From Eubacteriales bacterium (GTDB lineage: Bacteria > Bacillota > Clostridia > Saccharofermentanales > DTU023), in the NCBI GenBank assembly GCA_030537525.1, contig JAUNVU010000003.1, positions 1 to 64,000 on the forward strand: a stretch of 64,000 nucleotides of DNA, read 5' to 3'. Of the stretch, positions 15,194-27,040 are shown in pieces; the stretch's first letter is position 1, and each line of letters begins with the position of its first letter. The notes beneath the pieces are model-generated. The model ran no database searches. It was not told where the DNA came from and saw only the letters and a program-made list of their open reading frames with translations. The position numbers and the translations under genes were made by a program.

Positions 15194-17227
15194 CTAGGCC
15201 CTGTGCTTATCTAAGGCCTTTTTTACATATTTATCGACCAATTCATCATCGGCTAAGTACGGCAGGGTGATGTGTCCGCCGTAATCACATTCATTGTAAT
15301 GTGCTCCAGTGGCAATCGCATTTTCGTTCCTCGCCCAAGCTCTCCTAGCAATGCCACAGTAGACGTCCCACTGCAGTGCTTTCTGAATAATTTGATCGAC
15401 CCTTTCTGAACCATCTAAGAGGAGGCCAAAGCCGCCATTTATGGCCTTACCTATTCCAGTTCCGCCGCCATTGTGTAGGGCACAAAGTGTCATTCCGCGA
15501 GCAGCGTTACCAGCAAAGCAGTGAGTTGCCATATCGGCCATGACATTGGAGCCGTCCTTGATATTGGAAGTTTCTCTGAAGGGTGAGTCCGTGCCAGAGA
15601 CATCGTGGTGGTCACGGCCAAGAAGAACGGGCCCGATCTTGCCCTCACGGACTAATTCATTGAACTTCAAGGCGATATCCATACGGCCCTTGGCATCCTG
15701 GTAGAGAATTCTGGCCTTGCTGCCGACAACTAGGCGATTCTTCTTCGCATCTCTGATCCAGTTGTAGTTATCGAGATCCTGAGCCCGTCTATCGACGTCA
15801 ATGCAAGACATCGCAGCTTGGTCAGTAGCATCGAGATCCTCTTCCTTGCCAGATAGGCAGACCCAGCGGAAAGGACCATAGCCATAGTCAAAGAGCTCTG
15901 GACCCATGAGGTCCTCAACATATGACGGGAAGATGAAGCCCGCCTTATCGTCGTAGCCGTTTTTCGATACTTCCATGACGCCGACATCGTAGACTGCCTT
16001 CAAGAAGGCATTGCCATAATCGAAGAAGTAGCTGCCTCTCTCATGCAAGATCTTGATCAGACGGAAGTGCTCACGCAAGCTCTTGTCGACTTCTTGGATG
16101 AAGTAGTCACGGTCTTCGGCAAGCATTCTCGTGCGCTCGGCAAAGGTCATACCCTGTGGGCAGTAACCACCGTCGTGTACATTGTGGCAGGAAGTCTGGT
16201 CAGAAATTAAGTCGGGAACTATATTGTGGTCTACGCAGTAGGCTAAAAGATCCACTATATTGCCATGATAGGCAATGGATAGAGGCTTCTCCTGGGCTTT
16301 TGCCTCTCTTACCTTCAGGAAAATCTCGTCTAGGTCGTCGGAGACCATGGATACCCAACCCTGCTTGTGACGGGTCTCGATGCGAGAGCGGTCAACTTCC
16401 GCGAAGACACCGACAGCACCTGCAATCTCACAGGCCTTCGGCTGGGCGCCACTCATGCCACCGAGGCCTGAGGAGATGAAGAGGCGGCCTCTGAGGTCCT
16501 GGTCAGTTGGAACTCCAAGCTCCTTGCGACCAGCTGTGAGTATTGTGTTATAGGTTCCGTGGACTATGCCCTGGGGGCCGATGTACATCCAGCCACCTGC
16601 CGTCATCTGGCCGTAGTTGGCAACACCCATCTCCTCGGCAATCTCCCAGTCCTCCATATTGTCGTAGATACCGACCATCAAGCCGTTCGTGATGATGACT
16701 CTAGGAGCCTCTGGACTTGACGGAAAGAGCCCCAGAGGATGGCCTGAGGCGACAACCAAGGTCAGATCTTCCGTCAATTCCTCGAGATAGCGCTTGATCA
16801 GGCGATACTGTAGCCAATTGTGACAGACCGAACCCGTCTCACCATAGGTGACTAGTTCGTATGGATAGAGCGCGACCTCGGGGTCGAGATTATTGTCAAT
16901 TTGTAGTTGAAAAGCCTTGCCCGCAAGACATTTGCCCTGGTACTCGTCAACGGGCTTGGCATAGAGGTGCTCGGCTGGGCGGAAGCGATAGGCATAAATT
17001 CTGCCATAAGTCGTCAATTCCTCTAAAAATTCGGGCATCAAGCACTCATGCCACTCTTCTGGCACGTAGCGCAGAGCATTCTTTAAGGCAATCTTCGTCT
17101 GCTCTCTATCGAGGCGAAAGCCCCGGCTAGGAGCTCTTCTAATATTGGGGTCGAAGGCGGGAATTTCTTCTGGAAAATCAAGGTCCAACTTAATTCTCAT
17201 GGCCTCCTGAAAGTCGACATTCTGCAT
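15194..17227 (-). CDS. hutU: Urocanate hydratase
   Basis: 677 residues, the long form of the family (the short form has about 550). It converts urocanate to imidazolone propionate in histidine breakdown, using a tightly bound NAD+. Visible signatures are GGWMYIGPQGIVHGTYNT, the Gly-rich FISSGLGGMSGAQ for NAD binding, DQTSCHNVHDGGYCPQGMTF with the active-site cysteine, GRDHHDVSGTDSPFRET and LHNGGGTGIG. The other hut genes (hutH, hutI, hutG/ftcD) are absent from the window, so it appears to be transcribed alone. Confidence 0.93.
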   Translation of the reverse strand: MQNVDFQEAMRIKLDLDFPEEIPAFDPNIRRAPSRGFRLDREQTKIALKNALRYVPEEWHECLMPEFLEELTTYGRIYAYRFRPAEHLYAKPVDEYQGKCLAGKAFQLQIDNNLDPEVALYPYELVTYGETGSVCHNWLQYRLIKRYLEELTEDLTLVVASGHPLGLFPSSPEAPRVIITNGLMVGIYDNMEDWEIAEEMGVANYGQMTAGGWMYIGPQGIVHGTYNTILTAGRKELGVPTDQDLRGRLFISSGLGGMSGAQPKACEIAGAVGVFAEVDRSRIETRHKQGWVSMVSDDLDEIFLKVREAKAQEKPLSIAYHGNIVDLLAYCVDHNIVPDLISDQTSCHNVHDGGYCPQGMTFAERTRMLAEDRDYFIQEVDKSLREHFRLIKILHERGSYFFDYGNAFLKAVYDVGVMEVSKNGYDDKAGFIFPSYVEDLMGPELFDYGYGPFRWVCLSGKEEDLDATDQAAMSCIDVDRRAQDLDNYNWIRDAKKNRLVVGSKARILYQDAKGRMDIALKFNELVREGKIGPVLLGRDHHDVSGTDSPFRETSNIKDGSNVMADMATHCFAGNAARGMTLCALHNGGGTGIGKAINGGFGLLLDGSERVDQIIQKALQWDVYCGIARRAWARNENAIATGAHYNECDYGGHITLPYLADDELVDKYVKKALDKHRA

Positions 17228-17405
17228 AGCGTCACACCTTTCTAATGTTTATATGATAATTAAATAATTAATTACTCTTAATTACATGATCTGTTTTTAA
17301 GACTAGGTAGTCAAGGCTCGGCAGCAGTCCCAAGTCAACATAGGCTAGTTTGCGACTTATATGTTATTATATAGTCTGATCGTCGACAGAAAGGATCCAA
17401 TTTCT

Positions 17406-18293
17406 ATGAATCAAGAACAAGTCAAGAAAATGCGCGATGGCAAGGGTTTCATCGCAGCTCTCGACCAGAGCGGCGGCTCAACACCCAAGGCTCTTCGCAA
17501 CTACGGTATCAACGAAGATAGCTATAAGAATGAAGCTGAGATGTTCGACCTCGTCCATGAAATGAGAACGAGGATCATCAGCTCTGAGTCCTTCACAAGC
17601 GAACATATCCTCGGCGCCATACTCTTCAAGGAGACTATGGAGCGTGAGATCGAAGGTATCCCAACAGCAGACTATCTCTGGGAGAAGAAGGGTATTATTC
17701 CTTTCCTGAAAATCGACAACGGCCTCGCCGAAGAGGCAAATGGCGTTCAGTTGATGAAGCCAATGCCTGAAGTAGACAAATTATTAGAGCGTGCCGTCGA
17801 GAAGAATATTTTTGGCACTAAGGAGCGCTCCGTTATCAAGTCGGCCAATAAAGAAGGTATCAAGCAGATTGTCGAGCAGCAGTTTGAACTCGCCAAGAAG
17901 GTTCTATCCTACAATCTGATTCCCATTGTTGAGCCTGAAGTAGATATTCATGCCGCTGACAAGGCAGAGTGTGAAGAAATCATGAAGGCGGAGATTCTAG
18001 AACAGCTGAAGTCCATTCCTGAAGATCAGCAAGTCATGCTGAAGCTCACGATTCCAACCGAGGCCAACCTCTACCGTGAACTGATTGAGCATCCTCGCGT
18101 CATGAGAGTTGTCGCCCTATCTGGTGGCTATTCGCGTGAGCAGGCCAATGAACTCCTAGCCAAGAATCACGGCATGATCGCCTCCTTCTCCAGAGCCCTC
18201 TCCGAAGGTCTCAGCGCTGCTCAAAGCGATGATGAATTTGACAAGACCATGTCAGAGTCCATCAAGGGAATTTACGAGGCCAGCATCCAGTAA
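17406..18293 (+). CDS. fda: Class I fructose-bisphosphate aldolase
   Basis: 295 residues of the bacterial class I (Schiff-base) aldolase group found in Staphylococcus and relatives. It begins [30 protein letters not shown], and the segments [30 protein letters not shown] and [16 protein letters not shown] contain the expected lysines and acidic residues. It splits fructose-1,6-bisphosphate into two triose phosphates. I chose ATG 17406, about 9 bases after GAAAGGA; an upstream TTG extension lacks support. An extended -10 (TGTTATTAT, 17362-17370) drives it, and a strong terminator follows. Confidence 0.92.
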   Translation: MNQEQVKKMRDGKGFIAALDQSGGSTPKALRNYGINEDSYKNEAEMFDLVHEMRTRIISSESFTSEHILGAILFKETMEREIEGIPTADYLWEKKGIIPFLKIDNGLAEEANGVQLMKPMPEVDKLLERAVEKNIFGTKERSVIKSANKEGIKQIVEQQFELAKKVLSYNLIPIVEPEVDIHAADKAECEEIMKAEILEQLKSIPEDQQVMLKLTIPTEANLYRELIEHPRVMRVVALSGGYSREQANELLAKNHGMIASFSRALSEGLSAAQSDDEFDKTMSESIKGIYEASIQ

Positions 18294-18327
18294 GCTCCTC
18301 TACTTATATTTTGCTATGAATTTGAAG

Positions 18328-18356
18328 GGAGCCAGTGCTGAAACTGGCTCCTTTTT
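18328..18356 (+). terminator. Terminator after fda
   Basis: A 9-bp stem (GGAGCCAGT/ACTGGCTCC) with a six-base loop is followed by five T, 35 bases after the aldolase stop. Confidence 0.9.
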
Positions 18357-18360
18357 CATG

Positions 18361-18789
18361 TTGTTACCTCTTAATTGATGTTAGATAGACGTCATAACGA
18401 CATAATACTGACAAGTTATTTCGCATAGTGTTTTAGCCTCTTATTAGACTATTTCATTATTAAATTTAATTCATTTTATATGAATAATTATTATATTCTT
18501 TGATCTCTTATATTTTTCTCAAAATTTTATCAACATCAAGATGTGGATAAATAGACGTCTGTTATGGTCTTTTTAGAACTTTTCCACTAAATGTTAATTT
18601 ATTGTGGATAATTTTATTGTTTAAGGAATTTTGACTGTACTAATAATTCACGTATTTTTCTCTTAAAAGAGCTGAAAAACCGCTATATTTAAGGCTTTTT
18701 CCTGTTCACAGCCAGCTTTTAATATGCTATTCTATGTACCCGATCTATGTAACAGAAGTGAGATATTAGCTGAGAGGAGATAGATTTCG
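18361..18789 (+). other. oriC: Replication origin, dnaA-upstream part
   Basis: A gene-free stretch before dnaA. It starts with a very AT-rich section (about 18420-18540), a likely DNA unwinding element. Two perfect DnaA boxes, written TGTGGATAA, lie at 18542-18550 and 18603-18611; a weaker one (TTTTCCACT) is at 18580-18588. The dnaA promoter fits TTCACA (18705-18710), a 17-base spacer, and TATTCT (18728-18733) with an extended TG. The arrangement is typical of Firmicutes origins, where boxes lie on both sides of dnaA. Confidence 0.85.
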
Positions 18790-20184
18790 GTGGTATCTAG
18801 AGCGGATAAAATTTGGCAAAACTGTCTAGAAGAGCATCTTAGGCCGCAATTAAACGAGCTGAGCTATAGAACTTGGTTCAAAACTGCAAGAGCTGAGCTC
18901 AATGGTGATTCTGAATTTATATTGCATACTCCGAATAAGCTGAGTTCGGACTATTTGAGCCAATATGCCTCCTTGATTAAGGACGCTTTGAGGATATCTA
19001 CTGGTCGAAATTTCCAGCTTGCTATCAATAGCGAGACTTATACCCCAGCTGCCGAAGCAAAGCAGAATAAATTTGCCGAGGCCATTACTGATATAGAGCA
19101 AAAAGAGAGCAGCCATAGTGAAACTACAGTTCAAGAAAATAGTGGTCTCCCTAGTGATTTCAAGTCGCGTTTAAATCCCAATTACACATTTGAGACTTTC
19201 GTTGTTGGCCCTGCCAATAATTTCGCCCATGCTGCTTCAACGGCTATAGCCGCCATGCAGGGTGGTCAGGAATACAATCCACTCTTCCTCTACGGGGGTA
19301 GTGGTCTGGGTAAGACTCATTTGATGCAGGCCATTGGTAATCAAGTTAGAAAGAATTTCCCTAATAAGAAGGTTATTTACGTTCAAACAGAGCAATTTGT
19401 CAACGACTTCATTCAAGTGATCAAGTCTAAGCGTTTCGACCTCTTCAGGAAGAAGTATAGAGAGGCAGACCTACTCTTGATCGATGATATTCAATTTATT
19501 GAGGGCAAGGAGCAGATGCAGGAAGAGTTTTTCCACACCTTCAATGCCCTATATGAGAATCACAAGAATATAGTGATCACCTGTGACCAGTCACCTGATA
19601 CCTTGACAACCTTGGAGCATCGCCTCTCAACGCGCTTCAAGTCTGGTCTAATTGTGGACATCTCTCCGCCTGAATACGAGACCAGAATAGCCATCTTGCG
19701 TCAGTTGAGTGATAAGCACTCGATACTCATTCCTACTGATGTCTATGAATATATAGCTCAGAATTTCGCCTCTAATATCCGTGAATTGGAAGGCGCATTC
19801 AAGAATCTTCTGGCCTATAGCCTACTTGCAGGACCAATTGATATTGCCATGGCAAGAGAAGCTCTGAAGAGCAATCTGGCGAATCAAACGGACAGGCGTC
19901 TCGATGCCGATGTCATTATCGAATTGGTGGCTAATTACTATCAGATTAGCGAGGGCGATTTAAAGGGTAAGCAGCGCAGTCAGGAATTTGTCTTGCCGCG
20001 GCAGATAGCCATGTACCTATGCCGCTCGGTTCTTGATCTAACCTTCAAGGATATTGGCAAGGCAATGGGTGGCAAGAATCACACCACGGTCATGTATGCC
20101 TATGAGAAGATCAAGGAGGAGTGTCGTGAAAACGAAAATTTTAAGCGCGAATTAGACAGTCTTAAGGACAGATTGCAAACTTGA
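18790..20184 (+). CDS. dnaA: Chromosomal replication initiator DnaA
   Basis: 464 residues with the four DnaA domains: an N-terminal DnaB-contact domain, a variable linker (about 85-125), an AAA+ core with Walker A GGSGLGKT (168-175) and Walker B LLIDDIQF, and a C-terminal DNA-binding domain with the signature GGKNHTTVMYA. It binds the boxes on both sides of its own gene and melts the origin. The start is GTG, behind GAGAGGAGAT. It ends with TGA, showing that TGA is a stop codon in this organism. Confidence 0.97.
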   Translation: MVSRADKIWQNCLEEHLRPQLNELSYRTWFKTARAELNGDSEFILHTPNKLSSDYLSQYASLIKDALRISTGRNFQLAINSETYTPAAEAKQNKFAEAITDIEQKESSHSETTVQENSGLPSDFKSRLNPNYTFETFVVGPANNFAHAASTAIAAMQGGQEYNPLFLYGGSGLGKTHLMQAIGNQVRKNFPNKKVIYVQTEQFVNDFIQVIKSKRFDLFRKKYREADLLLIDDIQFIEGKEQMQEEFFHTFNALYENHKNIVITCDQSPDTLTTLEHRLSTRFKSGLIVDISPPEYETRIAILRQLSDKHSILIPTDVYEYIAQNFASNIRELEGAFKNLLAYSLLAGPIDIAMAREALKSNLANQTDRRLDADVIIELVANYYQISEGDLKGKQRSQEFVLPRQIAMYLCRSVLDLTFKDIGKAMGGKNHTTVMYAYEKIKEECRENENFKRELDSLKDRLQT

Positions 20185-20421
20185 TAAGTCAGTGGATATT
20201 GCTGTTGATTAATTGTCGATAGCAATTTTTCAAAATGACTTGTGGAAAGTCTTCATAACTTGGGACTTATCCAGATCGCAATTGAACTTTTATTAACAGT
20301 CATAAAGACTGACAGAATAGGGTAAAATACACTTATGCAGCTATTCAACATAGCCTAATAAGAAGGAGAAGATTCGACATTACATAGATAAGATCGGCAG
20401 CGCCGAAAAGAAAGGTTAATT
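20185..20421 (+). other. dnaA-dnaN intergenic region with DnaA boxes and dnaN promoter
   Basis: Contains DnaA-box-like sites CTTTCCACA (reverse strand, 20241-20249) and TTATCCAGA (20267-20275), so it may be the second half of a bipartite origin. A -10 box TAAAAT (20323-20328) is followed six bases later by ATG 20335, which opens a seven-codon frame (MQLFNIA). A small hairpin (CGGC/GCCG) stands just before the dnaN ribosome binding site. Confidence 0.6.
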
Positions 20422-21519
20422 ATGAACATCAATCTAAGTAGAGAAGAATTAAACTATGCGATTAACATGGTACAAAGAGCAATCAGTGCTCGTTCACCTA
20501 TAGGTATTCTCGATGGCATCTTGATGGAGGCTAAAGATAACACCCTCTCCTTGACTGGCTATGATACGAAGAAGGCCATTATCTGCACAATTCCCGCTAC
20601 TGTCAGTACAGCTGGCAGAATAGTCTTACGCTCCAGACTGATAGCCGACATTGTTAGAAGACTACCTGAAGATAGGGTTTTCATTAAAAAAGAACAGGGT
20701 CCCGTCGTCTTGCGTTCTGGTAAGGCCAAGTTTGAAATAGATTATTTAGATGGTGAGTACCCTGCCCTTCCCGAGGTTCAGCGAGACTATCACGTGAAAA
20801 TCAGTCAAGACACTCTGAAGAGCATGATAGAAAATAGCATTTTCTCTGCTTCTACAGATCCTTCGAGGCCGATACTCAATGGCTTGAATTTCAGATTTTC
20901 CAATAATGACTTGCAAGTCGTTGCTATTGATGGTTTTAGAATGGCTAGACAGCGTGCGAAGATCAAGTATGATGCAGAAGACAGAGAGCTCAATATCCCA
21001 GCCCCTGCCCTGCAGGAACTGGCCAGAGTGCTCGACAAGACTGATGATCCAATTGATATCTACAGTTCGGATCAGTTTATCCTCTTCGATAATGGCAAGG
21101 TCAAATTGATCTCAATTCTCTTAAATGGCAATTATATCGACTACAAGGATATCGTGCCAAAGCAATTTATGACCTCCATGATCATTGACAGGCAGACATT
21201 CTTAGATGCCGTTGAGCGTAGTTCGCTGGTCATTAATTTTGAGATGAAGAGAGATCCAATCACACTTGAAAGCATTGGTGAAAGTACTTTGAAGATTTCT
21301 GCCAGAACTGAAGTAGGGACGGCAGAGGAGGAAATTCCCTGCCAATTATCCGGTGAAGCTGTGGATATCGACTTCAATCCTCGCTATTTGACAGATGCTC
21401 TGCGCATGATTTCAGATGACGAGATCAAATTGTCCTTCGCGGGTACAGGCACTTCCCTGCTCATTGAAGCTCTAGAGGGAGACGAATATCTCTACCTAAT
21501 CCTGCCAGTTAGGCGCTAG
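20422..21519 (+). CDS. dnaN: DNA polymerase III beta clamp
   Basis: 365 residues, the usual length, made of three similar clamp domains. Recognisable parts are the N-terminal MNINLSREELNYAINMVQRAI, the segment DPSRPILNGLNF and the C-terminal YLILPVRR. The ring slides on DNA and holds the polymerase. It follows the dnaA region and abuts recF with no gap; the S4-domain gene (yaaA) that often separates dnaN and recF is missing. Confidence 0.96.
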   Translation: MNINLSREELNYAINMVQRAISARSPIGILDGILMEAKDNTLSLTGYDTKKAIICTIPATVSTAGRIVLRSRLIADIVRRLPEDRVFIKKEQGPVVLRSGKAKFEIDYLDGEYPALPEVQRDYHVKISQDTLKSMIENSIFSASTDPSRPILNGLNFRFSNNDLQVVAIDGFRMARQRAKIKYDAEDRELNIPAPALQELARVLDKTDDPIDIYSSDQFILFDNGKVKLISILLNGNYIDYKDIVPKQFMTSMIIDRQTFLDAVERSSLVINFEMKRDPITLESIGESTLKISARTEVGTAEEEIPCQLSGEAVDIDFNPRYLTDALRMISDDEIKLSFAGTGTSLLIEALEGDEYLYLILPVRR

Positions 21520-22725
21520 ATGCAGATTCACTCCCTGCGCCTACAGAACTTTAGAAATTACCAGGATCAGCTCTTGGAAGCTGTTCCTGGTGATAATATT
21601 TTGCTCGGACGCAATGCCCAAGGCAAGACTAATATTCTTGAAGCTATCTATATTCTGAGCTCTGCAAGGTCTCATCGTACAGGTAAAGATAGTGAACTCA
21701 TCCGCCAAGGTAGTGATTTTTACAGATTAGAGCTGAAGTTTTCAGGTCAGCGTGGAGCTGATCAAGAGCTTCTATTCTTCTATCAAGATCTAGAGAAAAA
21801 TGCCGATAGAGAGATAATAAGAAATATCAGTCCAGGCCGTAGAAAGCGTAGAGAAATTTACTATCAGGGGCAGAAATTAGAGCGAATATCGGACTTATTT
21901 GGGCTCTTTCAAGCCGTTATTTTCGCTCCCGAAGACCTGCAGCTAATCAAGGGTTCCCCCAGCGAAAGACGCCGTTATATAGACCTCTTACTAACGAAGT
22001 TAAGTCATCATTACTTCATCAATTTACAAGAGTTTCAAAGAATTCTCCAGGAGCGTAATAGACTCTTGAAGAAGGCTAGAGGCGGGATTAATCAATTTCT
22101 AGAATTAGAATTAGAAATTTGGACTGAGAAATTGCTTTCTGCAGGTGCCAAGATCATCAAGGAGCGTGTAGATAATCTGCTAGATCTTGAACAATATGCG
22201 GCAGCAGCTCAGGCTATCTTTTCAGATAATCAGGAAAAATTGAAAATAAGCTATAGTGGCTTCCAAAGATTTACTGCAGAAGCTTCCTTGGAGGATATAC
22301 AGGAGGCCTATAAGCTGCGATTAAAAAGAAGCCTGGCAGAGGATATAGTCAAGGGCTCTACCTCTTATGGACCACAAAGAGATGATCTAGAACTAGAATT
22401 GAATGGGCTGCCTGCTAAAAATTACGCATCACAAGGCCAGCAACGCTCGTTGGCCTTGGCGCTGAGGATAGCCGAACTCAAATTGATTGCTGAGCGCACT
22501 GGTGAGAAGCCTGTATTGCTATTAGATGATGTCTTGAGCGAGTTGGACGATAAGCGCCGTCAAGCTCTATTTGAGGCCATACAATCCGAGCAGGTATTCC
22601 TGTCCTGTGCAGACAATAAACAAGCTTTGATAGCCTGTACTGCCCTTCAAAATCAAGATTCTAAGGAAGGGAAGCATCGTTGTGCTCTCTTTGAGGTAAA
22701 GAGTGGCTCTCTAAGCCCGATCTAG
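21520..22725 (+). CDS. recF: DNA repair protein RecF
   Basis: 401 residues of the SMC-like RecF family: Walker A in LLGRNAQGKTNILEAIY, the ABC-type signature ASQGQQRSLALALRIAEL, and Walker B VLLLDDVLSELD. It loads RecA at gapped DNA together with RecO and RecR. The ATG directly follows the dnaN stop codon, so translation is probably coupled. The tail after the ATPase core is about 30 residues longer than in many relatives. Confidence 0.95.
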   Translation: MQIHSLRLQNFRNYQDQLLEAVPGDNILLGRNAQGKTNILEAIYILSSARSHRTGKDSELIRQGSDFYRLELKFSGQRGADQELLFFYQDLEKNADREIIRNISPGRRKRREIYYQGQKLERISDLFGLFQAVIFAPEDLQLIKGSPSERRRYIDLLLTKLSHHYFINLQEFQRILQERNRLLKKARGGINQFLELELEIWTEKLLSAGAKIIKERVDNLLDLEQYAAAAQAIFSDNQEKLKISYSGFQRFTAEASLEDIQEAYKLRLKRSLAEDIVKGSTSYGPQRDDLELELNGLPAKNYASQGQQRSLALALRIAELKLIAERTGEKPVLLLDDVLSELDDKRRQALFEAIQSEQVFLSCADNKQALIACTALQNQDSKEGKHRCALFEVKSGSLSPI

Positions 22726-22791
22726 GCGAAAAATAGTCAAAATAACTAAGTATTTTGGGCTTTTGCCAGGGCGAGAATCGCTTTAATTTGC

Positions 22792-22806
22792 TATAATAAT
22801 AAGGTA
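22792..22806 (+). promoter_or_regulatory. Extended -10 promoter for remB, near-leaderless
   Basis: TTTGCTATAAT ends at 22797, and the ATG of the next gene is at 22806. The transcript should start within about three bases of the start codon. Confidence 0.5.
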
Positions 22807-23075
22807 TGTATGTGCATCTTGGTGGCGATGTAAGTATCTCAGATCGCTATATTCTAGCTATCTTGGACCTGGATTCCCTTGTCAATTCACGCGAGGGTGA
22901 TCTTGGCTTCTTGGAGAGCATAGAACGCAGTGAGGGCTTGGAAATACTGAGTGAAAATATCCCGCAATCACTGATTTTGACACTAGATCGCATCTACCTC
23001 TCCCCTCTGCCCGTCAAGCTTTTGGCCGAGCGCCTGCGCTCTGCAAGAGAAATGGTCATGAGAAGGAAGAAATGA
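22806..23075 (+). CDS. remB: RemB-like (YaaB, DUF370) regulator
   Basis: 89 residues opening with MYVHLGGDVSISDRYILAILDLD, the signature of the DUF370/RemB family, found between recF and gyrB in Bacillus and many Clostridia. In B. subtilis RemA and RemB activate matrix genes; the role here is inferred. Position and length are typical. No proper ribosome binding site; the promoter lies right at the start codon. Confidence 0.85.
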   Translation: MYVHLGGDVSISDRYILAILDLDSLVNSREGDLGFLESIERSEGLEILSENIPQSLILTLDRIYLSPLPVKLLAERLRSAREMVMRRKK

Positions 23076-23081
23076 GTTTAG

Positions 23082-25201
<2,120 letters not shown>

Positions 25202-25202
<1 letters not shown>

Positions 25203-25960
25203 TGGTTATTGCAATCTGTAATCAGAAGGGTGGAGTAGGCAAGACTACAACGGCAATTAGTTTAGCCGTAAGTCTGGCCAAGGAGGGACAGAGAGTCCTG
25301 ATCATTGACCTAGATCCCCAGGGAAATGCAACTTCAGGCCTGGGTTTTGATAAATCTGAGTTAAGGGCAACCTCATATGATCTACTGATCAACGAGCTTC
25401 CCATTAGAGATTGTATAGTTGACTCGGGAAGAGAAAATCTTGATGTGCTTCCCACAAATATCAACCTAGCAGGTGCTGAGTTGGAATTAGTATCTGCTGT
25501 TTCACGTGAAACAATTCTAAAGAGATCCCTGGCCCCTGTCCAAAAGGACTACGATATCATCTTAATCGACTGTCCTCCCTCGCTCGGCCTGCTGACTATC
25601 AATGCTTTGACTGTTTCTGATAGCTTAATCATTCCAGTACAGGCAGAATACTATGCTCTTGAGGGCCTAAGTCAATTACTTGACACTGTTTCTAAGGTAA
25701 AGAAAATACTCAATCCCGATATTGAGATTCTCGGCGCCCTTATCACCATGTATGATCGCAGAACTAATTTGGCTACCGAGGTGGCAAGTGAATTAAGAAA
25801 TTTCTTCCAAGGCAAGTGCTTTGAGACGACAATACCTAGAAATGTCCGCATATCCGAGGCCCCATCGCATGGGCAGGCAATTGTCGAATACGAACCCTAC
25901 TCCAGAGGAGGGGTGGCCTACAAGTCCTTAGCAAAGGAAATATTGAATAAGCTGGCTTAA
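25202..25960 (+). CDS. parA: Chromosome partition ATPase ParA/Soj
   Basis: 252 residues. The deviant Walker A of the ParA family is at the N-terminus (NQKGGVGKTTTAIS), followed by DLDPQGNATSGLG and DCPPSLGLLTINAL. It binds DNA nonspecifically and works with ParB to move origins and regulate DnaA. I chose ATG 25202, which overlaps the gyrB stop as ATGA-type coupling (TGATG); there is no ribosome binding site. A perfect parS site lies inside the gene. Confidence 0.95.
25498..25513. other. parS: parS site within parA
   Basis: TGTTTCACGTGAAACA is the exact 16-base consensus for ParB binding. It lies in the coding sequence of parA. Confidence 0.95.
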
Positions 25961-25980
25961 TATTATAATCCTAGATTAGG

Positions 25981-26010
25981 GCCCATGTTTCACGTGAAAC
26001 ATGGGCTTTT
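25981..26010 (+). terminator. parS: Terminator stem that contains a second parS site
   Basis: A 26-base perfect palindrome followed by TTTT ends the gyrB-parA transcript. Its core, 25986-26001, is the exact parS sequence TGTTTCACGTGAAACA, flanked by GCCCA and TGGGC that lengthen the stem. Confidence 0.88.
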
Positions 26011-26097
26011 ATTAAGCCCGTATATCTATATGATTACATTCTATGTTTGATGGAACTAGCCGCAATTTAATATAATTCTATTTCCAGGAGGTGTGCT

Positions 26098-27006
26098 ATG
26101 GCAGAAAAAAAGACTTCTAAGTCCGCCCTGGGCAAGGGCATAGGTGCACTGTTAGACAAGGTGCAAATCGACGAACAGTTAATTCAGAAGGCTCACGAAA
26201 GTGTAATTGATATTGATCTGGGTGATATTAACCCCAATAGAGAGCAGCCCAGAAAGCATTTTGATGAGGCCGCCTTAGCTGACTTAGCGGAGTCAATAGC
26301 GGAAAATGGCATAATTCAGCCAATAATTGTGACCAAGCGAGGTGAAGCTAATTATCAGATAATTGCCGGAGAACGTCGTTGGCGCGCAGCTAGACTCGCA
26401 GGCTTGACGAAGATTCCTTCAATCGTCAGAGAGCTGAGCTCAGATGAGATTCTGACAGTTGCCTTAATCGAAAATATTCAAAGAGAGGATTTGAATCCGA
26501 TTGAACGGGCCGAGGCCTTTCTAACTATACAGAAAAATGAAAAGCTAAGTCAGGATGAACTGGCTAAGAAAATTGGCAAATCACGCTCTGCTGTTGCAAA
26601 CACTATGCGGTTATTAAAACTGCCTGATGAAGTGATTGAGGAGATAGCAAGAGGGGAGATTTCTGAAGGACACGGTAGAGCCTTGCTGGGGCTTGATGAT
26701 CCAGAGGCCATTTTAGACTTAAAGAATAAAATCTTAGAAAACTCTCTATCGGTGCGTGAAACTGAGGCTGCTGTGCAGGACTATTTGCGGCCAAAGCCTG
26801 TTAAACAGAGCTCTAAGGCCGAGCCAGAAGAGTCTGAGTTGCGGGCAATTAGTCTAAGGCGAATTGAGCAGATCATTAGAGACTCCCTGAAAACTAAGGT
26901 TAGAATTAAGGATAGGGCAGGTAAGGGTGTTATTCAGCTACACTATAACTCAGATGCAGACTTGGAGGAAATCTTGAAACGTCTTGATTTGCATTCCAAG
27001 CTATAA
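26098..27006 (+). CDS. parB: Partition protein ParB/Spo0J
   Basis: 302 residues. The N-terminus KSALGKGIGALLDK is the ParA-activating motif. The CTP-binding part has NREQPRKHFDEAAL and IIAGERRWRAARLAGL; the helix-turn-helix that reads parS is KLSQDELAKKIGKSRSAVANTMRLLKLP; the C-terminal dimer domain ends the protein. It loads at parS and spreads along DNA. It has its own strong ribosome binding site (AGGAGGTG) and sits 137 bases after parA, past the terminator. Confidence 0.95.
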   Translation: MAEKKTSKSALGKGIGALLDKVQIDEQLIQKAHESVIDIDLGDINPNREQPRKHFDEAALADLAESIAENGIIQPIIVTKRGEANYQIIAGERRWRAARLAGLTKIPSIVRELSSDEILTVALIENIQREDLNPIERAEAFLTIQKNEKLSQDELAKKIGKSRSAVANTMRLLKLPDEVIEEIARGEISEGHGRALLGLDDPEAILDLKNKILENSLSVRETEAAVQDYLRPKPVKQSSKAEPEESELRAISLRRIEQIIRDSLKTKVRIKDRAGKGVIQLHYNSDADLEEILKRLDLHSKL

Positions 27007-27040
27007 AGCATAAATATTACTGTAACTAGCATAAATATAA

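Noticed and set aside
18702..18710. CTGTTCACA before dnaA as a DnaA box
   Set aside because: Only six of nine positions match, and the TTCACA part fits a -35 element of the dnaA promoter.
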